Source of the DNA: Paenibacillus sp. MAEPY2
GTDB lineage: Bacteria; Bacillota; Bacilli; Paenibacillales; Paenibacillaceae
Assembly: GCF_000499205.1 (NCBI RefSeq)
Contig: NZ_AWUK01000004.1
Span: 248,001 to 312,000 of the forward strand
DNA: 64,000 nt
Reading direction: 5' to 3'
Part shown: positions 57,483-64,000 of the stretch, piece by piece
Layout: the number at the start of each line of letters is the position of its first letter
How positions within the stretch are numbered: position 1 is the stretch's first letter
Made by a program: the position numbers and the translations under genes
The notes under the pieces: model-generated
What the model was told of the DNA's origin: nothing
The model's database searches: none
The model's input: only the letters and a program-made list of their open reading frames with translations

Positions 57483-57524
57483 CTCTGGTGATCCCCCTTC
57501 AATTTCGATTATTCTAATTGAGAA

Positions 57525-57539
57525 TAATAATCATTATTG
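57525..57539. promoter_or_regulatory. Fur box upstream of feuA
   Basis: TAATAATCATTATTG matches the 7-1-7 Fur consensus TGATAATNATTATCA at 11-12 of 14 defined positions. The adjoining TTATTCT-AATTG-AGAATAA inverted repeat (57509-57527) may be a second, overlapping element. Confidence 0.7.
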
Positions 57540-57599
57540 AATGATAAACAAGAATGAAGAACAGAACCATGGACTCTGTCCTGAATCTCTATGGATTTT

Positions 57600-59243
57600 T
57601 CACCGATAGCGATCCATCAGATCATCCAGGATGCGTTCGTTGGCGAGAGGCGAGTTCTCAAGCCATGGATCAGCCGTAATAATGAACAACCGGTTATTCT
57701 GAACGGACTTTATATTTTGCCACAAGGATGTTTTCTGCACATCTTCCCAGAAGGACAAAGTCTCACTCTCCTGACATACCATCAGAAATATCCAATCGGT
57801 CTGCATTTCATTTAACTGTTCCAGCGTAATCGGCTCGTTATATATTTCCCCTTCTTCACTGGTGTGTGCTCGCTTAACTGCCAAATCACCATATAACACT
57901 TCCAGCATGGAAGGTGAGCAATAACGTGTGAACTGATGTTTTAACAAACGGACAACGACAGCTTTCTCATGGCCAAGCTTCTGCTGCATCATCATTTTGA
58001 CCTGCTCCGCCTTATGATCATAAGTTGCCAGCCAACTCTTGGCATCCTGCTGTGCCCCCAGATGTTCAGCCAGAGTTTGAAGCTGTGAACGCCAGTTGTG
58101 ATCCGAGACCGTGAGGTAATGAACGGGCGCAATATCTTCAAGCATTTCTTTCTCCTCAGGTCGCAAATAGTCGTAACTGATAATCATGTCCGGCTGATGC
58201 TCTTGCAGAGCCTGAATTTTGGATTGCCACTCCATGTCAATCCGATAGGCACTCAGATGTACAGGGATGTCCTTGCCATACATTCGATAATAATACGATG
58301 TCCATTTTGGGTGTAGTGGTGCCGCATAAGGAATCATGTTTAGAGCCAGTAAATGTCCTGTAATTGCAATGTGATAGGCGGCAATTTTACGGCGGCGGCT
58401 GTTCATATATACCGAAGGCGATATTCCCATGGCTTTTTTGAATTTGCGGCTGAAATAAAATTCGTCCTGGTATCCAACCTGATGGGCAATGTCTCGCAGA
58501 CGCATTTCAGTACCGGCCATCAGCTGCTTTGCCCGGTTCATGCGCAGTGAAGAGATATAATCGGTTGTACTCATTCCATATCTTCGCTTGAACAGATCCA
58601 CATAGTATTTCGGACTCAGTCCGGCCATGCCTGCCAGATATTCCACGGTTAGATTCTCATTGGAATGCTCATCAATATAATCTTTGGTACGCTGAATCAA
58701 CATCTGGGAATCTTCCTTGAGCGGAGGTGATGCTTCCGTAAGACTTGCAAGCAATTGGAGAAACTGTACATGTGCCTGAAAATGCCCCATGGCTCTGCCG
58801 CTATGCCACATATTGTGTATTTCTTCGCACATAAATGAAAGCTGAACGGTTGGTGATACGGCCAGCTCCTTGCTAGATCTGAACATCGGGGTATCTTTAA
58901 CCACATGCAGGGTGTCAGGATCATCATGAAGCTCTTGATAAAGGTCAAACCGCACAATTGTTACTTCGGCTCCTTCATCTCCGAAAGAGGTCAGTCCAAA
59001 AGTGGATTCGGGTACACAGGAATATACGCCTTGTGCATGGATATGGATAGAACCCCGATCCAGTGTCAATAAGGCTTCACCACCGGTGACCATGACAAGC
59101 ACATAAGATGAGGTATGTTGCTGGGGAATGTTCCAGTCGGACGTGGATTTCATTTTCTCCACATCACGTAATTTTATGGTCAATCTGTCGAGTGGATACG
59201 AGGTATTCACTTCTTGATTAGAGTATAAGTAAGGGGAAATCAT
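57600..59243 (-). CDS. btr: Btr-like AraC regulator with siderophore-binding domain
   Basis: 547 residues in three parts. Residues 1-160 are a cupin-like sensor; ~175-285 the AraC helix-turn-helix pair (TVEYLAGMAGLSPKYYVDLF, MRLRDIAHQVGYQDEFYFSR, MGISPSVYMNSRRRKIA); ~290-547 a periplasmic-binding-protein-like domain (AALQEHQPDMIISYDYLRPE region and YGDLAVKRAHTSEEGEIYNE) that binds ferri-siderophore inside the cell. This layout is that of Btr, which activates feuABC when siderophore is present. GGAGG precedes ATG 59243 and a Fur box lies upstream, so it is both iron- and siderophore-controlled. Confidence 0.9.
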   Translation of the reverse strand: MISPYLYSNQEVNTSYPLDRLTIKLRDVEKMKSTSDWNIPQQHTSSYVLVMVTGGEALLTLDRGSIHIHAQGVYSCVPESTFGLTSFGDEGAEVTIVRFDLYQELHDDPDTLHVVKDTPMFRSSKELAVSPTVQLSFMCEEIHNMWHSGRAMGHFQAHVQFLQLLASLTEASPPLKEDSQMLIQRTKDYIDEHSNENLTVEYLAGMAGLSPKYYVDLFKRRYGMSTTDYISSLRMNRAKQLMAGTEMRLRDIAHQVGYQDEFYFSRKFKKAMGISPSVYMNSRRRKIAAYHIAITGHLLALNMIPYAAPLHPKWTSYYYRMYGKDIPVHLSAYRIDMEWQSKIQALQEHQPDMIISYDYLRPEEKEMLEDIAPVHYLTVSDHNWRSQLQTLAEHLGAQQDAKSWLATYDHKAEQVKMMMQQKLGHEKAVVVRLLKHQFTRYCSPSMLEVLYGDLAVKRAHTSEEGEIYNEPITLEQLNEMQTDWIFLMVCQESETLSFWEDVQKTSLWQNIKSVQNNRLFIITADPWLENSPLANERILDDLMDRYR

Positions 59244-59263
59244 CTATTTATAGGCCTCCATTT

Positions 59264-59278
59264 GATAATCATTCTCAA
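59264..59278. promoter_or_regulatory. Fur box upstream of btr
   Basis: TGATAATCATTCTCA differs from the Fur consensus TGATAATNATTATCA at one position. It lies 21 bases upstream of the btr start, overlapping the expected promoter or leader. Confidence 0.82.
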
Positions 59279-59351
59279 TACCTATTTTCAGTATATCAAA
59301 TTTTCGGAGGCCCTCATATCCACCAGTTCTTTCATGATGCCACTAACCCAT

Positions 59352-60188
59352 TCAATCACTGGATACAAATCGCAGTGCCCTGCCTATAAACACAGGTAAT
59401 ACAGAAACGTGACCTTCATCTTCAAAACAGATAAAATCAGCTCGGACTACCCTTGAATCAGTACGGTTCAACCATTGGGTAAAAGCTCGGGAACGTTCAA
59501 TAACCCCGCTGGGATGACTCCCCTCCAGCTCTCCTGCTGCAAGAAAAACGTGAATTTCCGAATGTTTATCCGTCATACGGGAAACAAACGTCTCTTGCTG
59601 TCGGGCGATCCATGCCAAGTTCCAATGAAGAGATGGACTACCTGCAACATAATTTCGGAATGTTCCCGGATGATCCAGTAATAATTGTAAAACAAATAAC
59701 CCGCCCAGCGAGTGTCCCACAACAGACTGTCTGCTCAGGTCAATGGCATAGCGTCGTTCAATATCCGGCTTCAATTGTTCCTCGATAAATTGGGTGAATG
59801 CTTCAGCGCCGCCATGCTCCGGCCAAGCTGCTCCATCCGGCCTCCGGGGTAATTCCCCTTTGGGAACCGACATCATAAAATCATAGTGCCTGTCCGGTGG
59901 AAAGGGTTCCCGGGCTGTATACCCCACGCCAACTATAACTGCCGGAACAACACCGGTCTTCTCCGGACGCAAGGACTGTGCGCGCATGGCTTCAACCATT
60001 GTACCAAACACCGCATTCGCATCCAGCAGGTAGATCACGGGGTATCCGGAAGCTGGCGGGGCGCCCTCCGGCACCCAAACTCTGATTTCGTACTCTCTAT
60101 CGGTCTGTTCTGCACGCATACGGTAAAAGGCAGTTCCCGGCAAAGTTACCTCCGATTCTGTTCCGTCATGTCTCGTCACTTTTCTCAA
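59352..60188 (-). CDS. Second siderophore-type esterase (IroE/Fes-like)
   Basis: 278 residues of the esterase-D family: AFYRMRAEQTDREYEIRVWV, YPVIYLLDANAVFGTMVEAM, the nucleophile elbow VVGHSLGGLFVLQ (Ser near residue 158), GELEGSHPSGVIERSRAF and a C-terminal FEDEGHVSVLP with the catalytic His. It is upstream of btr and distinct in sequence from the esterase at the other end of the cluster, so two ester siderophores, or two steps, may be served. TTG 60188 follows GAGGAGG. No Fur box was seen directly upstream. Confidence 0.85.
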   Translation of the reverse strand: MRKVTRHDGTESEVTLPGTAFYRMRAEQTDREYEIRVWVPEGAPPASGYPVIYLLDANAVFGTMVEAMRAQSLRPEKTGVVPAVIVGVGYTAREPFPPDRHYDFMMSVPKGELPRRPDGAAWPEHGGAEAFTQFIEEQLKPDIERRYAIDLSRQSVVGHSLGGLFVLQLLLDHPGTFRNYVAGSPSLHWNLAWIARQQETFVSRMTDKHSEIHVFLAAGELEGSHPSGVIERSRAFTQWLNRTDSRVVRADFICFEDEGHVSVLPVFIGRALRFVSSD

Positions 60189-60310
60189 TGAAGTATTCCT
60201 CCTCGTTGCTGCGGCTTTAGTCTCCGATTATATCCAAGGTCGGTTCTGCCTTCCATGGACGAATCACCTATTTCCATATGGAAAATGCACCGTTTGGAAG
60301 AACGCATCAC

Positions 60311-60338
60311 CAAAAAGCCAGATCATCGTCCGGCTTTC
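60311..60338 (-). terminator. Hairpin in the gap between esterase and anti-TRAP genes
   Basis: GCCGGA pairs with TCTGGC (one G-T pair) and is followed on the minus strand by five T residues. It could be a second terminator for the anti-TRAP transcript. Confidence 0.5.
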
Positions 60339-60394
60339 TTGTGACCATGGTAACCAAGGCTTATGGTATCCCATGATTATGCTGAAGCATAACA

Positions 60395-60424
60395 AAAAGG
60401 ACTCGCTATTGTGCTAGTCCTTTT
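60395..60424 (-). terminator. Terminator after the anti-TRAP-like gene
   Basis: AAAAGGACT (60395-60403) pairs with AGTCCTTTT (60416-60424). On the minus strand AGTCC is followed by five T residues. It lies about 40 bases past the stop at 60462. Confidence 0.8.
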
Positions 60425-60461
60425 GCTGCGATACGACATTAGTTCTCTGCCTATGAGAGCT

Positions 60462-60641
60462 TTATGTCTGAGAATGTTTTTTGAAAAAGTGAAGTAACGT
60501 TTGCCCAAGTGCAGTTAGTATAACTCCCTTACCATCACATTTCGTGCAAGGTTCTTTTTTATCATTAGTAATCACATATTTTTCTCTATTGCAGTTAGGA
60601 CAAGGGAGCTCCAAATCGTCTGTTGCTATAACTACTGACAT
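60462..60641 (-). CDS. rtpA: Anti-TRAP-like zinc protein (59 residues)
   Basis: A short ORF that begins MSVVIATDDLELPCPNCN and ends KGVILTALGQTLLHFFKKH. B. subtilis anti-TRAP (RtpA) begins MVIATDDLEVACPKC and has SGKGVILTAQGYTLLDFIQK, so the likeness is strong at both ends. Two CxxC pairs (CPNC near 14-17, CTKC near 32-35) would bind the structural zinc; the loop between them is longer than in RtpA. AAGGAAGGGG lies 7 bases ahead of ATG 60641. RtpA binds the TRAP protein and relieves tryptophan-dependent repression of trp genes. TRAP, trp genes and a T-box are not in this window. Confidence 0.82.
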   Translation of the reverse strand: MSVVIATDDLELPCPNCNREKYVITNDKKEPCTKCDGKGVILTALGQTLLHFFKKHSQT

Positions 60642-60674
60642 AAATAACCCCTTCCTTTTGTAGGATTTGTTGCA

Positions 60675-60712
60675 CTTTTGAATAACATATCAAAAGTAAA
60701 TTACTTATACAA
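60675..60712 (-). promoter_or_regulatory. Promoter and inverted repeat upstream of the anti-TRAP-like gene
   Basis: On the minus strand TTGTAT (60712-60707) and TATGTT (60689-60684) are 17 bases apart. The repeat CTTTTGA / TCAAAAG (60675-60681 and 60690-60696) overlaps the -10 box and may be an operator. Confidence 0.45.
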
Positions 60713-60767
60713 CATAAGGTCCCTTTTATTAGCACCCATCCCTACAGTAGAAACTATTGAGAGCGTC

Positions 60768-60802
60768 ACAAAGCCGGCACTCCTGATGGAATCCGGCTTT
60801 GT
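60768..60802 (-). terminator. Terminator after the sugar ABC operon
   Basis: ACAAAGCCGG (60768-60777) pairs with CCGGCTTTGT (60793-60802). The hairpin lies about 40 bases past the permease stop. Confidence 0.75.
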
Positions 60803-60827
60803 TATATATTAAAAGAAAGGTTTGACA

Positions 60828-60850
60828 CTTTTATTTATTTATTTATTTAA
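60828..60850. repeat. TTTA tetranucleotide repeat at the permease stop codon
   Basis: About five copies of the unit ATTT/TTTA run from near 60830 to 60850, ending in the last codons and stop of the permease gene. Slippage here could alter the last residues, but it is most likely neutral. Confidence 0.5.
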
Positions 60851-61703
60851 GACCTGTTGTGGCGATGCCACGAATAATCTGCTTCTGGAAGCACAGAAAG
60901 AGAATGATCAACGGCAGAACCGAAAGTGTTGCTCCAGTCATAATCTGCACCCAGTTACTGCTGTCCTTGGCCTCGCTTGAAAAGAACGCCATCCCGACCG
61001 GAATGGTAAACATCTCCTCACTTTGTGTAATAATGAGCGGCCAGATGAATGAATTCCAGCTGCCCAGGAATGTCAGAATGCAGAGGGTGGCAAACGCTGG
61101 CCTGACCAGCGGAACAGCAATACGAAGAAAAATGCCCCATTCTCCCATGCCGTCCATTCGTGCCGCGTCCAGTAGTTCCGAGGGAAGTGATTCCATGAAC
61201 TGCTTCATCAAAAAAATGCCAAACCCGGATATTAAGCCTGGAAACAGAATACCCCAGTACGTATCCATACCGTTGAAACTGCTGGATACAAGATACCATG
61301 GAATAATCAGCATTTCAGTCGGCACCATTAATGTACTCAGGATGAGTACAAAGATTGCCTGCTTTCCCCAGAACGTAAACTTGGCCAGAATGTATCCCGT
61401 AATCGAATCAAATACGCAGACGCTCACGGTGGCAATGACGGCCACATATAAGCTGTTCAACATCCAGCGGGGAAATGGGGTTCCCTGAAAAATAGCCGCA
61501 TAGTTATCCCATGTAACTTTGGAGGGAATCAGGCTTAAAGAGTAGATTTCATCCAGCGTCTTGAACGACGTCGATATCATCCATAGAAACGGAAACACCA
61601 TTAACCCAAGTCCGAGCGTTAGCAATAGATAACTGATCATTGACCCGGAACGTTTCCAGCGGTGCGTTGTGCGGGTATTGGGCCATGCGGCAGATCTGCT
61701 CAT
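60843..61703 (-). CDS. Carbohydrate ABC permease, MalG-like
   Basis: 286 residues with six membrane segments (YLLLTLGLGLMVFPFLWMIS, AVIATVSVCVFDSITGYILA, AIFVLILSTLMVPTEMLIIP) and the ATPase-contact loop LLDAARMDGMGEWGIFLRIA. It pairs with the MalF-like permease 25 bases upstream. The ATPase is not in the operon; as in many Gram-positive sugar transporters a shared MsmX-like protein may serve. Substrate unknown, probably a sugar or oligosaccharide. Confidence 0.92.
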   Translation of the reverse strand: MSRSAAWPNTRTTHRWKRSGSMISYLLLTLGLGLMVFPFLWMISTSFKTLDEIYSLSLIPSKVTWDNYAAIFQGTPFPRWMLNSLYVAVIATVSVCVFDSITGYILAKFTFWGKQAIFVLILSTLMVPTEMLIIPWYLVSSSFNGMDTYWGILFPGLISGFGIFLMKQFMESLPSELLDAARMDGMGEWGIFLRIAVPLVRPAFATLCILTFLGSWNSFIWPLIITQSEEMFTIPVGMAFFSSEAKDSSNWVQIMTGATLSVLPLIILFLCFQKQIIRGIATTGLK

Positions 61704-61728
61704 GCTTGAGAAGCACCGTCCTTTCCTT

Positions 61729-62673
61729 TTAATCCTGTTGAAAACGGCCTCCCAGCACTTTAAGCTGAACCAGTGTCAGCATGAATATGATGGCAAAAAG
61801 AATGACGGTTGCCGCCGAGGCCAGACCCATATCAAAACTTTTGAAAGCCAAATTGTATATATGAAGCACGACAGATATAGTGGAATCTAACGGTCCGCCG
61901 CCTGTCATATTGAGCACCTGGGTAAAGGATTGCAGAAATCCGATGCTTGCCATAACGACGGAGAGCAGCATGACCGGGTTGAGCAGGGGGATTGTAATAT
62001 AAACAAAGCGCTGCCAGCTCGTGGCTCCATCTATGGCAGCCGCATCATAATACAATTTGGGGATGTTTTGCAAACCCGCCAGGAAAATGAGCATTTGAAA
62101 CCCGATATTTTGCCAAACCATCACCGCAATAATCCAGAAGATAGCCTGTGAGGGCGAATACAGGAACGATTGCGGTCCAAGACCCATTTCAATAAATAAG
62201 GCATTTACAATCCCGTTCTTCATTAGCAGCCACCGGAATATCCAGCTTACCGCCACTACACTGGTTACATACGGGATAAAGTACGCCGTCCTGAACAATC
62301 CGCGCAGCTTTACCACTTGCTGGAGAAGCAGAGCGACGATTAACCCGGCGATTAACTGTGCAGGCACACCAACAACGACGTAAATCCCTGTGTTCACCAG
62401 CGACTTTAGAAATAGAGGGTCTCTTAGCAATGTCGTATAATTATCGATGCCTACAAAGGGTTTATCCGGTGACAGCATGCCCCATTCGCGAAAGCTCACG
62501 TTAAAGGAATACAGAATGGGCAAGATGCGGATGACTACAAAATAGATCAGCGGAATCGACAAACCACCATAAATGAATAACCGCTGTTTATGTCTGTAAT
62601 TGAGCCTTCCTATTCCCGATCCGAGCCATAATCGCCGTTTCGGCCGCGAGGGGATCACTCCGGTATTCCTCAT
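61729..62673 (-). CDS. Carbohydrate ABC permease, MalF-like
   Basis: 314 residues: a basic N-terminus, then six membrane segments (LFIYGGLSIPLIYFVVIRIL, YVVVGVPAQLIAGLIVALLL, TAYFIPYVTSVVAVSWIFRW) and the contact loop YYDAAAIDGATSWQRFVYIT. It forms the translocation channel with the MalG-like partner. It follows the binding-protein gene by 26 bases. Confidence 0.92.
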   Translation of the reverse strand: MRNTGVIPSRPKRRLWLGSGIGRLNYRHKQRLFIYGGLSIPLIYFVVIRILPILYSFNVSFREWGMLSPDKPFVGIDNYTTLLRDPLFLKSLVNTGIYVVVGVPAQLIAGLIVALLLQQVVKLRGLFRTAYFIPYVTSVVAVSWIFRWLLMKNGIVNALFIEMGLGPQSFLYSPSQAIFWIIAVMVWQNIGFQMLIFLAGLQNIPKLYYDAAAIDGATSWQRFVYITIPLLNPVMLLSVVMASIGFLQSFTQVLNMTGGGPLDSTISVVLHIYNLAFKSFDMGLASAATVILFAIIFMLTLVQLKVLGGRFQQD

Positions 62674-62699
62674 AGCTGCGCAGCCTCCTTGATCAGGCT

Positions 62700-64000
62700 T
62701 TATTTTTTCTTATCCTGTTTCGCCCAGTAGTCATCATAGAGCTTCTGGGTTTTGGACACCAGATCATTAAAGGCCTTTTCTTCCGGCACATGATTAAGCA
62801 GCACCTCATCCACAGCGTTCACAAACAAGGTACGCTCCTGCGTCTCATCTATGAAAAAGTGGGCGTTGGCATCATTCAGTTGGGAGATAAACGGTCCAAG
62901 CAGCGGGTCATTCACATATTTGTCCTGAAGCGCCACTTCTTTCTGTGCGGGAAGTTCACCCACCTTTTCGACCCATTGTTCCTGAACACCCTTGCTGATC
63001 AAAAATTGTAGGAATGTTGTCGCTGCTTCCAGCTTCTCGCCGGTAACATTAGCTGGAATTGCATTGGCCCAGAATGAGGCCTGTGTGGATTTCCCTTTAT
63101 AACCCGGCAGCGGTGCGACAGCAAAATTCAAATCGGGGGCGTCTTTTTTAATCGATCCCAATCGATATGAACCATCCACATTAATGGCAGCATGGCCCGT
63201 TTTGAAAGCATTGGCATCATCGGTGTAAAAGCCGTTAATGCCCACCTTATGCACGGTCGCAAAATCAACCAGATACTTGAATGCTTCAAGCCCTGCGGGT
63301 GTATCATTCCATAGGATTTTCCGACGATCCTCGCTTGTATCTTTGCCTCCCGCCTGATATAACAATCCGTCCCGGAACCAGTGATGAAGCTGGGAACCCG
63401 GTTCCCAGGCGAAACCCTCGGTCACCAACTGCCCGTTTTTGTCTGTTTCCGTTAATGCCTTGGCATCCGAGACAAGCTCTTCCCAGGTTGTAGGCGGTTT
63501 GTCGGGATCAAGTCCAGCCTTGGTGAACAGATCTTTATTGTAAAACAACCCTAAGGTCCTCACGCCTGTAGGCAGAGCATAATAGCTTCCGTTTAATTTG
63601 GCGGTATCGACAAAAGGGAAAAATGCCTCGGCGATGCCCGGAAAGCTGCTTTCAGGCAGCGGCTGTAAATAACCGGATTGCACATATTTGGGCAGCCAGC
63701 CATAATACAGATTGATGACATCCGGTCCTTTTCCGGCGGGTACAAGTGTGGCAACCTTTTGATTGTATTGGTCGTACGGGAAATTGGTTTGTTTGACTTT
63801 GATGTTAGGATGTTCAGTCTCGAATTCCTGGATTAAACTATTGATCAGTTCAACCTTGGCTGGAAACTCGTACTGCCAATATTCAATGGTGACGGGCTGC
63901 GTCTGATCACCCGAAGCTGTAGCTGCCGCCGAACCGGACTCTTCAGACGGCTTGGCAGAACAAGCCGTAATGCTTAATAAGAGTAAGCCTGCAACTAAAA
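62700..64000 (-). CDS. Carbohydrate ABC binding lipoprotein (start lies beyond the window)
   Basis: About 433 residues are visible; the first few codons are off the right edge. The visible start GLLLLSITAC gives a lipobox, followed by a short S/A/T-rich linker and the extracellular family-1 binding fold: VTIEYWQYEFPAKVELINSL, FPYDQYNQKVATLVPAGKGP, DVINLYYGWLPKYV, RTLGLFYNKDLFTKAGLDPD, TGHAAINVDGSYRLGS. It would deliver a sugar to the two downstream permeases. The short in-frame start near 63683 is internal. Confidence 0.92.
   Translation of the reverse strand, partial: LVAGLLLLSITACSAKPSEESGSAAATASGDQTQPVTIEYWQYEFPAKVELINSLIQEFETEHPNIKVKQTNFPYDQYNQKVATLVPAGKGPDVINLYYGWLPKYVQSGYLQPLPESSFPGIAEAFFPFVDTAKLNGSYYALPTGVRTLGLFYNKDLFTKAGLDPDKPPTTWEELVSDAKALTETDKNGQLVTEGFAWEPGSQLHHWFRDGLLYQAGGKDTSEDRRKILWNDTPAGLEAFKYLVDFATVHKVGINGFYTDDANAFKTGHAAINVDGSYRLGSIKKDAPDLNFAVAPLPGYKGKSTQASFWANAIPANVTGEKLEAATTFLQFLISKGVQEQWVEKVGELPAQKEVALQDKYVNDPLLGPFISQLNDANAHFFIDETQERTLFVNAVDEVLLNHVPEEKAFNDLVSKTQKLYDDYWAKQDKKK

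Noticed and set aside
60642-60768. A T-box ahead of the anti-TRAP-like gene, as in B. subtilis rtpA
   Set aside because: Only about 130 bases separate the gene from the preceding terminator, with a plausible promoter inside and no T-box core sequence.

Overview
The window looks like chromosome from a low-to-mid GC Gram-positive bacterium of the Paenibacillaceae, most likely Paenibacillus. Supporting signs: Bacillus-type signals (LicT antiterminator sites, 7-1-7 Fur boxes, a GAAC-N4-GTTC SOS box, 11-base PhoP repeats, a SigD-type promoter), strong Shine-Dalgarno sites with frequent TTG and GTG starts, secreted proteins with copper-amine-oxidase-like stalk domains, and a meso-diaminopimelate dehydrogenase. 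Species identity is inference. No rRNA, tRNA, insertion sequence, prophage or CRISPR array was seen.

Layout. 1-3.2 kb: an rsbQ-like hydrolase followed by a PAS-GGDEF protein, a frameshifted SUKH-like gene and a DUF1697 gene. 3.2-5.6 kb: a PchR-type AraC regulator with a Fur box and an MFS exporter. 5.6-11 kb: a beta-propeller protein and an alkaline phosphatase, both behind candidate PhoP boxes, flanking a type-B carboxylesterase. 11-22.6 kb: a mixed region with a glyoxalase-fold protein, an acyltransferase, a chemotaxis receptor, a frameshifted pectate lyase, an ECF sigma/anti-sigma pair, two unknown small proteins (one apparently with two indels), a PilZ protein, and a purine-permease/ankyrin pair divergent from a LysR regulator. 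22.7-29.1 kb: a beta-glucoside cluster (PTS, LicT, two 6-phospho-beta-glucosidases) in which every cistron has its own RAT/terminator. 31.2-38 kb: an oligopeptide-type ABC system with a fused double ATPase, two permeases with long N-terminal extensions and a lipoprotein that appears to be a circularly permuted family-5 binding protein. 38.6-52.5 kb: a small SOS-controlled gene, assorted enzymes, a KhtTU potassium/proton antiporter operon with a Gre-like factor and leader peptide, gdhA, a Cys-cluster/pentapeptide protein and ddh. 52.8-60.2 kb: exoA and a Fur-controlled siderophore uptake cluster resembling btr-feuABC-besA, with a frameshift in feuC. 60.4-60.7 kb: a 59-residue anti-TRAP-like protein. 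60.8-64 kb: a sugar ABC transporter running off the right edge.

Themes. Nutrient-stress regulation dominates: iron (three Fur boxes), phosphate (two PhoP boxes), beta-glucosides (LicT). Second-messenger parts are present (GGDEF, PilZ, c-di-AMP-type KhtT). Five probable one-base indels in short homopolymers break four genes; this pattern suggests sequence error at least as strongly as real decay, and should be settled before those genes are called pseudogenes. The strongest candidate for an undescribed system is the peptide-type transporter at 31.2-38 kb.
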